64,000 nt of DNA from Ectothiorhodospiraceae bacterium BW-2 (lineage in GTDB: Bacteria; Pseudomonadota; Gammaproteobacteria; Thiohalomonadales; Thiohalomonadaceae). The stretch spans positions 2,810,071-2,874,070 of the forward strand of contig CP032507.1 of NCBI GenBank assembly GCA_008375315.1, in the 5' to 3' direction. The notes under the pieces were generated by a model, which was given only the letters and a program-made list of their open reading frames with translations, did not search any database and had not been told where the DNA came from. Each line of letters starts with the position of its first letter. Position 1 is the first letter of the stretch. Positions 27,802 through 37,143 of the stretch are shown here, piece by piece. The translations under genes were made by a program, and so were the position numbers.

Positions 27802-28152
27802 TCAGAGTGAGGCGAGGGGAGGGGGGGATGTTAACTCTACCTCCATGCGGGGGTTCATTAACTGCACTACCGTCCCCGGTATGAGACGGGCGGTCAACTG
27901 CAACTCCTGCTGTACGATCTCGGGGTGTTGGGCAATAATAGTCTCAGCCATCTGGGCAAGATGCTCGACTCGCCCCTGCAATCGCTTGCTATTTTCGGTG
28001 ATATAGTTTTCGGTATGGTGCTGCAGTGTCAATAAGATCACCACTAGGGCGCCGACTAGCAGTGTTAGTATTAGCCCTAGCGGTAGCAGGACAAAAATTG
28101 AGCGAAACTTAGGTTCTCTCCCCGGCCTATTTTTTTGGAGGGGGTGTCTCAT
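27802..28152 (-). CDS. N-terminal piece of the hybrid kinase, separated by a frameshift
   Basis: 116 codons: a cytoplasmic basic start (MRHPLQKNRPGREPKFRS), a first membrane helix (about 21-43) and the beginning of a periplasmic sensor region. Such a short protein is not a known family, but it is exactly what the downstream kinase lacks. The two frames overlap through a run of seven C on the coding strand (complement of 27821-27827). One more C there would join them as TSPP-SPRLTLTVPPP. Either a real single-base deletion, a sequencing error, or slippage at the homopolymer explains it. Confidence 0.75.
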   Translation of the reverse strand: MRHPLQKNRPGREPKFRSIFVLLPLGLILTLLVGALVVILLTLQHHTENYITENSKRLQGRVEHLAQMAETIIAQHPEIVQQELQLTARLIPGTVVQLMNPRMEVELTSPPPLASL

Positions 28153-28239
28153 TATCGTTATCTCTGGCGTATCTATTTTGTGACTGGTTAAACGGGGTGA
28201 TTCAGGGGAGTGAATGATCGGGGTATATGGATACCTTGA

Positions 28240-29346
28240 TTAACAATAGATCGCCCCTAACGGCGCGGCCTCTCTAGCACCGGTGACCGATGGTAAGTTA
28301 CCGGCTCTGCCATGCACTCTCTGGCAGGCGAGCCAAGCAAACGCACTCGCTTCAATCCATTGCGGATCGAGTCCGTAGTGATCGCTGCTCTGTACGGGGC
28401 AGCTTAGCCGTTCGGTTAACTGCTGACGAAGTAGTGGGTTGGCAGCACCGCCACCACAGACGATGACCTCTTGGCAGTCGGGGGCATGGCGCTCTACTGC
28501 GGTAGCCACACTCTCAACGGTTAGTTGATAGAGTGTTCGCTGCACATCGACTGCCGCCTCCTGTTGCCACTGGGGGAGGAGCCAGTCGAGATTAAATAGC
28601 TCTCGGCCACAGCTCTTCGGCGGTGTGCGCTGGAAATAGGGCTCCTGACAGAGTCGTTGCAGCAGTTCGGGTATCAGGCGACCTTGATTGCCCCAGTGGC
28701 CATTGTGATCGTAGTGGTATGGCGATTCGGGGTGGTGGCGGCGATACCACTGATCGAGTAGCGTATTGGCTGGGCCGGTATCGAAACCGGTAATCGTACC
28801 CGCCGACTCAGCTGGGGGGAGCAGGGTTAAGTTGGCGATGCCACCTAAATTGAGTACGGCTCGGTGGCGCTGAGGGTGGTGCCATAGATATTGGTGGAAG
28901 GCGGGAACTAGGGGAGCCCCTTCGCCCCCTAAAGCGATATCGCGCCGGCGTAGATCGGCAACCACCGTGATGCCACAGCGAGTGGCAACCCGATTAGGAT
29001 CGCCTAGTTGCAGTGTAAAGGGGTAGGGGGCTTGCGGATAGTGGGCGATCGTTTGACCGTGGAGGCCGATGGCGGCAATGTCGCTCGGCGAGAGTTGGGT
29101 TTGCTGTAATAGCGCTGTCACGGCGTCAGCGTAGCTCTCGCCGAGTAGAGCATCGGTTTGACCTAGTTCGGTTAGCGCGATCTTAGGCTGCTGAATGAGC
29201 TGCTCTAGCCGCTGGCGCAGTTCGGGGCCAAAGGGGGTGTGGTGGGTGGCTAAGAGCGCAAAACGGGGCTCGAATCGAGTTAGCGCTAGATCGATACCAT
29301 CGACACTAGTGCCAGACATCACGCCTATATAGAGCGATTGGGTCAA
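28240..29346 (-). CDS. anmK: Anhydro-N-acetylmuramic acid kinase
   Basis: 368 residues. Phosphorylates and opens 1,6-anhydro-MurNAc during cell-wall recycling. The signature MSGTSVDGIDLAL is at residues 9-21; LHGQTIAHYP, GGIANLT, GFDTGPANTLLDQW and VCGGGAANP are all present. It follows nadA by ten bases on the same strand, suggesting aspS-nadA-anmK are transcribed together. Confidence 0.95.
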   Translation of the reverse strand: MTQSLYIGVMSGTSVDGIDLALTRFEPRFALLATHHTPFGPELRQRLEQLIQQPKIALTELGQTDALLGESYADAVTALLQQTQLSPSDIAAIGLHGQTIAHYPQAPYPFTLQLGDPNRVATRCGITVVADLRRRDIALGGEGAPLVPAFHQYLWHHPQRHRAVLNLGGIANLTLLPPAESAGTITGFDTGPANTLLDQWYRRHHPESPYHYDHNGHWGNQGRLIPELLQRLCQEPYFQRTPPKSCGRELFNLDWLLPQWQQEAAVDVQRTLYQLTVESVATAVERHAPDCQEVIVCGGGAANPLLRQQLTERLSCPVQSSDHYGLDPQWIEASAFAWLACQRVHGRAGNLPSVTGAREAAPLGAIYC

Positions 29347-29356
29347 CAGGGTGGCC

Positions 29357-30448
29357 CTAAATAGTTAACATTCTCTCTAGCGCGATTTTGGCCTCAGCCG
29401 CCGTCGCGGCGGGGACTTGAATGGGGTTGACCACCACGCCTTCGACCAGATTCTCCAGTGTCCAGGCCAGATGTTGCGGGTCGATACGAAACATGGTGGA
29501 GCACATACAGATAGTCGGCGACATAAAGTGGATCGCCTTATTCTCTGCTGCAAAACGCTGATTGAGGCGGTTAACCAGATTTAGCTCGGTGCCGACTAGC
29601 CAGCGAGTGCCAGCGGGGGAGTCGGCGATGGTTTGAATAATCATTTCGGTCGAGCCGACCGCATCAGAGGCTTGACAGACCTCAAACGACGATTCAGGGT
29701 GAGAGATCACTTTGGCTTCGGGGTATTTGGCTCGAAACCGCTCAATATGTTGTGGCTGAAAGAGCTGATGCACCGAGCAGAACCCTTTCCAGAGGACTAT
29801 TTTGGCCTGCTGAATCTGTTCTGGAGTGAGGCCGCCTAGCGGCTGATCAAAATCCCAAATAACCATCTGTTCTAAAGGGATTCCCATGCGGTAGCCGCTA
29901 TTACGACCTAAGTGTTGATCGGGGAAGAATAGCACCTTCTCCCGCCGTTCAAACGACCACGCTAAGACCCGACTCGCATTGGAGGAGGTACAGACTACCC
30001 CCCCATGGCGACCGCAAAAGGCTTTTAGATCGGCTGCCGAGTTAATATAGGTTACGGGAGTGAGCTGCTCATCGGGGGTAAGATAGTCGCTTAACTCCTG
30101 CCAAGCGCGTTCAACTGCCGGTAGGTTGGCCATATCAGCCATGGAGCAGCCGGCCCCCATATCGGGCAAAATGGCGATCTGGCTATCGCGGGAGAGGATA
30201 TCGGCTACTTCAGCCATAAAGTGGACGCCGCAGAAGATAATATACTCCGCCTCCGATTCAGCCGCCTGACGCGACAGCTTGAGTGAGTCGCCCGAGTAGT
30301 CGGCGAAGAGGAATACCTCATCGCGCTGGTAGTGGTGGCCGAGGATCACCACCCGACTGCCGAGGGTCGCTTTAGCCGTTGCAATCCGTTCGGCGCACTC
30401 ACTGTCGGAGAGGGAGATATAGGCTTGAATCGGCAGTGGTGAGCTCAT
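29357..30448 (-). CDS. nadA: Quinolinate synthase A
   Basis: 363 residues. [4Fe-4S] enzyme that condenses iminoaspartate with dihydroxyacetone phosphate in NAD synthesis. Cluster cysteines are expected in GAGCSMAD, VVCTSSNA and the CMCSTM region. GHHYQRDEVF and YINSAADLKAFCG are family motifs. The gene sits six bases after aspS. No nadB is visible within the window. Confidence 0.95.
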   Translation of the reverse strand: MSSPLPIQAYISLSDSECAERIATAKATLGSRVVILGHHYQRDEVFLFADYSGDSLKLSRQAAESEAEYIIFCGVHFMAEVADILSRDSQIAILPDMGAGCSMADMANLPAVERAWQELSDYLTPDEQLTPVTYINSAADLKAFCGRHGGVVCTSSNASRVLAWSFERREKVLFFPDQHLGRNSGYRMGIPLEQMVIWDFDQPLGGLTPEQIQQAKIVLWKGFCSVHQLFQPQHIERFRAKYPEAKVISHPESSFEVCQASDAVGSTEMIIQTIADSPAGTRWLVGTELNLVNRLNQRFAAENKAIHFMSPTICMCSTMFRIDPQHLAWTLENLVEGVVVNPIQVPAATAAEAKIALERMLTI

Positions 30449-30454
30449 AGCGAG

Positions 30455-32245
30455 TTACTCCTTGCCGCTAGGGGGGCGCTGAATGCGGATACCGAGCTCG
30501 ACTAACTGCTCGTTACTGACCGCAGCCGGCGCATCGGTCAGGAGGCAGGCGGCTGTTTGGGTTTTAGGGAAGGCCATTACATCGCGAATCGAGCGGGCAC
30601 CGGTCATGAGCATCACTAGCCGATCAAGCCCAAAGGCGATGCCGCCATGGGGGGGGGCACCATACTGCAGGGCTTTTAGCAGAAAGCCGAACTTATCTTC
30701 CGCCTCTTCTGGCGTAATTCCTAAGGCGGTAAAGACCGTTTTTTGCACCTCAGGCTGGTAGATCCGCAGCGAGCCGCCACCGATTTCGGTGCCGTTAAGT
30801 ACCATGTCGTAGGCGCGGGAGAGGGCGGCACCGGGATCGTGGCTCAATGTGTCGATATCCTCATCCCGTGGCGCCGTGAAGGGGTGGTGCAGTGCGTGCC
30901 AGCGGTTAGCCTTCTCATCCCACTCAAACATCGGAAAATCGACCACCCATAGCGGCTGCCAGCCGCGCTCGACTAGCTCTCTATCGTGGCCGAGTTTTTC
31001 ACGCAGGGCACCGAGCGCCTCATTGACAATTTTGGCTCTATCGGCCCCAAAAAATATTAAATCGCCATCTTCAGCACCGACTCGCGCCATGATGGCGTTA
31101 ATGACCTCATCGGGGAGGAATTTTAGAATCGGTGACTGTAGCCCCTCACGACCCTTAGCTAGCTCGCCCACTTTAATGTAGGCTAGCCCCTTAGCGCCGT
31201 AGATGGCGACAAATTTGGTGTAGTCGTCGATCTCTTTACGGCTTAGGCGGCTACCGGAGGGTAGGCGTAGCGCGGCGACGCGGCAGGCGGGGTCGTTCGC
31301 AGGTGCGGAGAAGACTTTAAACTCGACTTCACGCATTAAATCGGCAATTTCGACTAGCTGTAGCGGAATACGCAGATCGGGTTTATCGGAGCCGTAGCGA
31401 GCCATCGCCTCGGCATAACTTAGTCGGGGAAAGGGGTTAGGGAGATGTTCGTCCAGTACATGGAGGAAGATATGGCGAATCATCTCCTCCATTAGCCCCA
31501 TAATATCCTCCTCATCGAGGAAGGTGGTCTCAATATCGAGCTGGGTAAATTCGGGTTGGCGATCAGCGCGTAGATCCTCATCACGAAAACAGCGTACCAC
31601 CTGATAGTAGCGATCAATACCTGCTACCATGAGTAGCTGCTTAAAGAGTTGTGGCGACTGCGGCAGGGCGAAGAAGTTGCCGCGGGAGGTGCGGCTAGGA
31701 ACGATGTAGTCTCTAGCCCCTTCGGGGGTCGCTTTGGTGAGCATGGGGGTTTCGACATCTAAAAAGCCGTGACTATCGAGATAGTGTCGTAGCTGACTGG
31801 TGAGCTGGGAGCGAATTTTGAGCCGTTGTAGCATCTGCGGACGGCGCAGATCGAGATAGCGGTAGCGCAGCCGTAGCTCCTCATTGACCTCATCGTCGTG
31901 AATATCGAGCATAAAGGGGGGCGTCTCGGAGCGGTTAAGGATGGTCAACTCCTTGCCGAGTACCTCAATGCGGCCAGTTTTTAGATCTAAGTTATCAGTC
32001 CCTTCGGGGCGGCGGCGAACGATCCCTTTTAGCTGTAGGACAAACTCATTACGAACCTGCTCTGCGGTGGCAAAGATATCGGGCGTATCGGGGTCATAGA
32101 CGACTTGAGTCAATCCTTCACGATCTCGTAGATCGATAAATATCACCCCGCCATGGTCGCGGCGACGGTGGACCCATCCGGTGAGTTCGACTTCTTGACC
32201 AATCATGGTCTCATTGAGATCACCACAGTAGTGGCTACGCATCAT
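30455..32245 (-). CDS. aspS: Aspartyl-tRNA synthetase, probably non-discriminating
   Basis: 596 residues, bacterial-type class II synthetase: N-terminal OB-fold anticodon domain, motif 2 [18 protein letters not shown], the GAD insertion domain, and motif 3 [14 protein letters not shown]31 (VHRRRDHGG) and G82 (RPEG) are the residues found in non-discriminating enzymes such as that of Pseudomonas aeruginosa, rather than the Leu/Lys type. It may therefore charge both tRNA-Asp and tRNA-Asn, which would require GatCAB; that is inference. AAAGGAT lies eight bases before the start. Confidence 0.95.
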   Translation of the reverse strand: MMRSHYCGDLNETMIGQEVELTGWVHRRRDHGGVIFIDLRDREGLTQVVYDPDTPDIFATAEQVRNEFVLQLKGIVRRRPEGTDNLDLKTGRIEVLGKELTILNRSETPPFMLDIHDDEVNEELRLRYRYLDLRRPQMLQRLKIRSQLTSQLRHYLDSHGFLDVETPMLTKATPEGARDYIVPSRTSRGNFFALPQSPQLFKQLLMVAGIDRYYQVVRCFRDEDLRADRQPEFTQLDIETTFLDEEDIMGLMEEMIRHIFLHVLDEHLPNPFPRLSYAEAMARYGSDKPDLRIPLQLVEIADLMREVEFKVFSAPANDPACRVAALRLPSGSRLSRKEIDDYTKFVAIYGAKGLAYIKVGELAKGREGLQSPILKFLPDEVINAIMARVGAEDGDLIFFGADRAKIVNEALGALREKLGHDRELVERGWQPLWVVDFPMFEWDEKANRWHALHHPFTAPRDEDIDTLSHDPGAALSRAYDMVLNGTEIGGGSLRIYQPEVQKTVFTALGITPEEAEDKFGFLLKALQYGAPPHGGIAFGLDRLVMLMTGARSIRDVMAFPKTQTAACLLTDAPAAVSNEQLVELGIRIQRPPSGKE

Positions 32246-32295
32246 GGGCTAAGATCCTTTTGGTAGTTGTGCAAAGCAGGTGGTTGATAGATTGC

Positions 32296-32318
32296 TATCG
32301 GGACAAAAAGTCCCGATA
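32296..32318. repeat. Perfect 9-bp hairpin between the FmdB-type gene and aspS
   Basis: Arms TATCGGGAC and GTCCCGATA around a five-base A (or T) loop. It lies 38 bases after the zinc-ribbon gene stop and 51 bases before aspS. There is no T-run after the stem on the minus strand, so it is a weak terminator candidate or an mRNA stability element. Confidence 0.6.
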
Positions 32319-32356
32319 ACGCAGTTCAAAGTGTGGCATTAGGCCGATAGGGTAGC

Positions 32357-32653
32357 CTAACTCGCAGCGGCAGCACAACCTCCGGCTGTCGCACACGGTT
32401 TGGAGGCCGGCTCTTTTTGCTCCTTTTTGGGCTCACTTTTGCCCTCGTTAGCAACCAGATTTTTCTTGTTGCCGCTCTTAAAGTCGGTCTCATACCAGCC
32501 ACCTCCCTTGAGGCGAAAGCCGCTAGCGGAGATCAGTTTAGTCAGTGTCGCCTGTTGACACTCGGGGCAGTCGGTGAGCGGATCGTCACTCATCTTCTGT
32601 ATCGCTTCCATCTCGTGGCCGCAACGGGTGCAGGCATATTCATAAATAGGCAT
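32357..32653 (-). CDS. FmdB-family zinc ribbon protein
   Basis: 98 residues. The N-terminal zinc ribbon MPIYEYACTRCG ... CPEC binds one zinc through two CxxC pairs; GFRLKGGGWYETDFK is the standard family continuation. The tail is Lys/Glu-rich and ends with two more cysteines. The gene commonly lies upstream of aspS in gammaproteobacteria, as here. Its function is unresolved, although it is often called a putative regulatory protein. Confidence 0.9.
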   Translation of the reverse strand: MPIYEYACTRCGHEMEAIQKMSDDPLTDCPECQQATLTKLISASGFRLKGGGWYETDFKSGNKKNLVANEGKSEPKKEQKEPASKPCATAGGCAAAAS

Positions 32654-32768
32654 CTTTATCTTTCACCTCGATAAATTGATATAGTGCAGCTATCTTACGG
32701 TATATTACCGGTGGCGATAATATCCATTCAGTAATAGGCCGCTACCGGCCTGGGTGGAACATAGGAGC

Positions 32769-33653
32769 ATGGCTTTGAAAAAACAATCTCAATCGCAGGT
32801 GGTGGTGATTACCGGCTGCTCTAGCGGAATCGGTCTAGCCACGGCGCAGTTGCTGCATGAGCGAGGGCATCAGGTCTTCGCGACCGCTAGACGGGCGGAC
32901 GATGTGGTGCGACTGCAGCAGCAGGGGTGGGCGTCACTGCTGCTCGATCTGGACGACTCGGCCTCTATTTCGTCGGCGCTACAGCAGATAGTACAGTATA
33001 GCGGTGGCCGAATTGATGTGCTGTTCAATAATGGTGCCTATGGGCAGCCGGGGGCGGTGGAAGATCTCCCCCGAGAGGTGCTGCAGCAGCAGTTTCAGAC
33101 CAATCTGTTTGGCACCCATGAGTTGACTCGGCAGGTGATTCCGTTGATGCGCCAGCAGGGGTATGGTCGTATTATTTTCAATAGCTCGGTATTGGGGCTG
33201 ATTGCACTGCCGTTTCGGGGGGCCTATAACGCGAGTAAATATGCCCTAGAGGGGCTGGCCGATACCTTGCGGTTGGAGCTCTACGGTAGCGGGATTGAGG
33301 TGAGTCTCATCGAACCGGGGCCGATTGAGAGCCGTTTTCGGGCCAATAGCTATGCCGCTTGGCAACGGACGATAGCGGGAGCGCCGTCACACTTTACTCC
33401 CGCTTACACTGGTATGATTCAACGGTTGACCAAAGAGGGGGCGGCGGCGCCATTTACCCTGCCAGCCGAGGCGGTCGCCCGCAAAGTCGTGCATGCGGTA
33501 GAGAGTCGTCGTCCAAAAGCACGCTACTTTGTTACCTTTCCGACTTGGCTGTTTGGTCTGTTACGGCGATTGTTGACCACCCGCCAGCTCGATTGGGTGC
33601 TGCGGCGGGTGTCGGCGGATGAGTTGGTAAGAGGAGAGAGTCGTGATGATTAG
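32769..33653 (+). CDS. Short-chain dehydrogenase/reductase
   Basis: About 294 residues. The cofactor motif TGCSSGIG is near the N terminus, NNGAYG follows, and the catalytic set is S (NSSVLG), Y and K (YNASKYALEG). The C-terminal extension with WLFGLLRRLLTTRQLDWVLRR suggests peripheral membrane contact. Start is uncertain: the ATG at 32769 sits only one base after AGGAG, a TTG at 32775 has better spacing, and the frame opens at GTG 32754. It overlaps the CHAT gene start by 11 bases. Confidence 0.85.
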   Translation: MALKKQSQSQVVVITGCSSGIGLATAQLLHERGHQVFATARRADDVVRLQQQGWASLLLDLDDSASISSALQQIVQYSGGRIDVLFNNGAYGQPGAVEDLPREVLQQQFQTNLFGTHELTRQVIPLMRQQGYGRIIFNSSVLGLIALPFRGAYNASKYALEGLADTLRLELYGSGIEVSLIEPGPIESRFRANSYAAWQRTIAGAPSHFTPAYTGMIQRLTKEGAAAPFTLPAEAVARKVVHAVESRRPKARYFVTFPTWLFGLLRRLLTTRQLDWVLRRVSADELVRGESRDD

Positions 33654-36600
33654 ATGGGGAGAGTTTTGGGTCGCGTTAGGATTACTTATCGGGGGCAGTG
33701 GTGTTGGCGTTAGCGTCGCACAACAAGAGAGGGCCAACCCCTTTAGCCTCTTCTATCAGCAGGCGCAGCAGGGGGAGTATGCCGCAGCTGTTGCGACGGC
33801 AGAGCAGCTACTGCCGCTACTTAAACAGCAGCTAGGGGAGCACCACCCCGATACACTAGCGTTTCGGTTACAGGCGCTACAGATGGCGCTATTGAGTGAG
33901 AGCCGCTCGATCGATGAGCCGCTACAGCAGCTACAGCAGCTAATCGAGCTCTTACAACAGCAGCAGCAGCCCGAGCTACAGTTAGAGGCGATGCAGTTCT
34001 ATGCCGATATTAGCTGGCAGCGACAGCGTGTTGAAGAGGCGCGGCAGGGGTATCGTGCCTTAACTGAGTGGTTGTTAACCCGGCAGCCGCCCTCGAAAGA
34101 GCTGCTCTACGCTAATCTCTGGCGTGAGGGGGAGGTGCTACTACAGAGCGTTGTGCCCCAGCAGGCTACTGAGCGCTGGGAGTCGGTCTGTGAGCAGCTC
34201 GAACCGACTATTAGCTGTCAACTGGAGTATGGTCAGTGGCTGTTGCAGCAGCAGCAGTTAGCGCCATTAGAGTCGCTGTTGCAGCAGCTTGAGTCTCTCT
34301 CGGCATGGGAGCAAGAGCCGCTACGGCAGTATCAACTGCTGCAGGCGCGTTACTGGCGCTCAGTCGGGGAGCTAGCAGCAGCAGAGCCACTACTACAAGC
34401 GATAGTGAGCGGCACTGAGCCGATGGCTAGTGAGACGATCCTGCACGGCTGGTTAGAGTGGCTGGAGGTGGTGTTAGCGCAAGGTCGGCTAGAGAGCGCC
34501 ACCGAACTGGTTGCAGAGCTGCTACCGTTAGCCGGAGCGCTGCCTGAACCGTTGAGCCACTGGGAGCCGAGATTGGCCGATAATCTAGGGCAATATTATC
34601 AGCAGCTAGGGGCGTTTGAGCCGGCCGAGAGCTTCTATCGGCTCGCCTACCAGCGCTACACCGAGCAGCAGGGGGAGGGGGCACCGGCGACCCTCAGTAG
34701 TGGTAATAATTTAGCGCTGCTACTAGAGGAGGCGGGGCTGTATGATGAGGCCGAGCCGCTGCTCTCCCAAGGATTGCTATTGGCGCGGCAGAGTTTGGGT
34801 GATGAGCATCCTACCACTTTGGCCTATATGAATAATCTGGCCATGCTCTATGAGAGTCAGGGCAAATTTACCGACGCCGAGGCCCTTTATCAGAGCAGCA
34901 TTGCGACGCTAGAGGAGAGTTTGGGGGGGGAGCACGATCAGACCCTCATTCGGATCAATAATCTCGCCTACCTCCATCTGTTGCAGGGCCATAACCGGCT
35001 GGCGGCTGATCTATTTGGGCAGATCTATGCTCAGTGGCAGGTGACGCTAGGTGAGTCTCACCCTAATACGCTAAAGGCGTTAAATAGCTGGGGGCGGGCG
35101 CTGTTTGGTGTCGGTGAGTCGGCGCTAGCGGCGCAGAAGTTGCAGCTAGCGCTACAGGGGCGGCAGCAGCAGTTAGGGGCTGGGCATCGAGATACGATTC
35201 GCTCTCGTATCGATCTGCTTCGGCTACAGCAGCAGCTCGATGCAGAACCGTTAGTCGCGCTAACTGAACAGCTACAGCTCGACTGTGAACAGAGTCTTAG
35301 TGAGGGGCACCCCTACTGCTTTGAGGCGCTGGGGTTGCGTATTGAGACGCTTACCGCAGCGGGTCTGATCGATGCGGCAGCGACATGGCACCAAATTCGC
35401 TATCAACGCCGCAACCAGTTTTTAGAGCGAATGTTGTGGGTGACGGGGGAGAATAGTCGTGAAGGCTATATTCGCCGTCATCGCGCCGAACTCGATAGCT
35501 ACTACACCTTTTTGCTCGATTACCAGCGTCCCGATGCCGCGACGCAACTGTTACAGATGAGTCTAGATCGTAAGGGTTTACTGCTGGCTATCTCGGCGCA
35601 AATTCAGCAGGCGGGTCGCTTTAGTAACAATCCGGAGCTGGCTTCGCGAGTGGCGCGATTAATACAAGCGAGGAAAGATCTTGCCAGTTTAACCCTCTCT
35701 GGGCCGCAGGGGATGGCCGACCAGCAGCATCTACAGCTCCTGGAGGAGCTAGAGGTGGAGATTCAACGACTAGAGGCGGAGCTAGGGCGCTTTAGCCGCC
35801 TCTGGGCCGAACGGGCCGAGCCGCCGCAGTTAGTCCAGCTATGGCAGCAGCTCCCCCCAGAGACGGTGTTAATCGACTACACTCTCTACTATCGTGCCCA
35901 AGAGGCCTATCTGGTGGCGGTGGTCGTTCGGCGTGACGAGGACGGTACGATCGACAGCCAATGGGTCGATCTAGGCCGTTATCAACCGATAGCTGAGGCG
36001 GTGGTTGCCTTTCGCACCACGATTCAGGATGTCGATGCCTATGATGATGAGATTCTCGATGCCGGCTACCGCCTCTATCGCCAAATTTGGCAGCCCTTAG
36101 AGCCGCTGTTAGTCGGAACAGAGGCTAGCTATATCGTGCCTGATGGCCAGCTCAATATTCTCCCCTTTGCGGCGATTAATGATGCTGAGGATCGCTACTT
36201 AATTCAAAAATACAATTTGACACTGCTCACCTCTTTGCGCGATCTATTGCCAGATGAGCCGCAGCGGCGTGAGTTAGATATGCTCATTTTGGCCGGTCCC
36301 GACTATAACGCCGGCAGTGAATTGAGCGAAGCGCAGGTGGAGCAGCAGCGGCAGCAGCGAAATCGTGCTATCGCCTCTCGTAGCTTAGGCAGTCGCGCCG
36401 CTACGCTGGAGTCGAGCCGTTCGCTCATGCGTAGCTTACGCGGCCTCTCTCGTGGGATGCGTGGCTTACAGTTTACCCCGCTGCCCGGCGCTGAAAGTGA
36501 GGGCGAGCTAATCAATGAGCAGTTTAGTCGGGGAGTGGGGGAGGTAACGCTCTATACCGGTGCTGAGGCCTCCGAGGCTAAACTACAAGGGCTATCCCGT

Positions 36601-37143
36601 TCGCCGGCAATTCTCCATCTAGCGACCCACGGCTTCTTTTTGAAGATAGATGAGGCGATACGGGAGCGGGTGGTGACGACCCAGCGAGGGGGGGGGATCT
36701 CCTCACCGCCACCGGGCGATAATCCGCTGTTGCGGGCGGGCTTGGCCTTTGCTGGCGTTAACCATAACGCCCCCTTTTTAGGCGAGCTCAATACCGATAA
36801 TGATGGTATTTTGACCGCGCTGGAGGTGTTAAATCTGCCACTAGAGGGGACAGAGCTGGCGGTACTGTCGGCCTGCGAAACAGGACTAGGCGAGATCCAT
36901 GAGGGGGAGGGGGTGTATGGTCTGCGGCGCTCATTTTTAGAGGCGGGTACCGACAGTTTAATCACCTCATTGTGGGAGGTGAGCGATGCCGGCACCCAAG
37001 CGTTAATGTCGCGCTTTTATGAGCTGGTGTTTGAGGGGAGGGAGGTGCATCAGGCATTTCGCCAGACCCAGTTAGAGATGATCGACTCCTATCGCTGGGG
37101 CTACCCCTATATCTGGTCGGCGTTTATGATGACTGGGCTTTAG
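33643..37143 (+). CDS. Secreted TPR-CHAT caspase-like protein
   Basis: 1166 residues. An N-terminal hydrophobic signal (about 8-26) suggests export. TPR-type repeats follow (about 50-540; clear Kinesin-light-chain-like units such as LSSGNNLALLLEEAGLYDEAEPLLSQ). The C terminus is a CHAT domain (about 800-1166) with the catalytic pair H996 (LATHGFF) and C1078 (SACETG) and the typical finish YIWSAFMMTGL. CHAT proteins are caspase relatives; known members include separase-like and Craspase-type proteases. Partners and substrate are unknown here. Its start overlaps the SDR stop, so the two are translationally coupled; its end overlaps cheV by 20 bases, convergent. Confidence 0.9.
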   Translation: MMIRWGEFWVALGLLIGGSGVGVSVAQQERANPFSLFYQQAQQGEYAAAVATAEQLLPLLKQQLGEHHPDTLAFRLQALQMALLSESRSIDEPLQQLQQLIELLQQQQQPELQLEAMQFYADISWQRQRVEEARQGYRALTEWLLTRQPPSKELLYANLWREGEVLLQSVVPQQATERWESVCEQLEPTISCQLEYGQWLLQQQQLAPLESLLQQLESLSAWEQEPLRQYQLLQARYWRSVGELAAAEPLLQAIVSGTEPMASETILHGWLEWLEVVLAQGRLESATELVAELLPLAGALPEPLSHWEPRLADNLGQYYQQLGAFEPAESFYRLAYQRYTEQQGEGAPATLSSGNNLALLLEEAGLYDEAEPLLSQGLLLARQSLGDEHPTTLAYMNNLAMLYESQGKFTDAEALYQSSIATLEESLGGEHDQTLIRINNLAYLHLLQGHNRLAADLFGQIYAQWQVTLGESHPNTLKALNSWGRALFGVGESALAAQKLQLALQGRQQQLGAGHRDTIRSRIDLLRLQQQLDAEPLVALTEQLQLDCEQSLSEGHPYCFEALGLRIETLTAAGLIDAAATWHQIRYQRRNQFLERMLWVTGENSREGYIRRHRAELDSYYTFLLDYQRPDAATQLLQMSLDRKGLLLAISAQIQQAGRFSNNPELASRVARLIQARKDLASLTLSGPQGMADQQHLQLLEELEVEIQRLEAELGRFSRLWAERAEPPQLVQLWQQLPPETVLIDYTLYYRAQEAYLVAVVVRRDEDGTIDSQWVDLGRYQPIAEAVVAFRTTIQDVDAYDDEILDAGYRLYRQIWQPLEPLLVGTEASYIVPDGQLNILPFAAINDAEDRYLIQKYNLTLLTSLRDLLPDEPQRRELDMLILAGPDYNAGSELSEAQVEQQRQQRNRAIASRSLGSRAATLESSRSLMRSLRGLSRGMRGLQFTPLPGAESEGELINEQFSRGVGEVTLYTGAEASEAKLQGLSRSPAILHLATHGFFLKIDEAIRERVVTTQRGGGISSPPPGDNPLLRAGLAFAGVNHNAPFLGELNTDNDGILTALEVLNLPLEGTELAVLSACETGLGEIHEGEGVYGLRRSFLEAGTDSLITSLWEVSDAGTQALMSRFYELVFEGREVHQAFRQTQLEMIDSYRWGYPYIWSAFMMTGL

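Noticed and set aside
32296..32318. Hairpin as a riboswitch or attenuator for aspS
   Set aside because: It is a simple 9-bp stem with no leader peptide, T-box element or alternative pairing visible.
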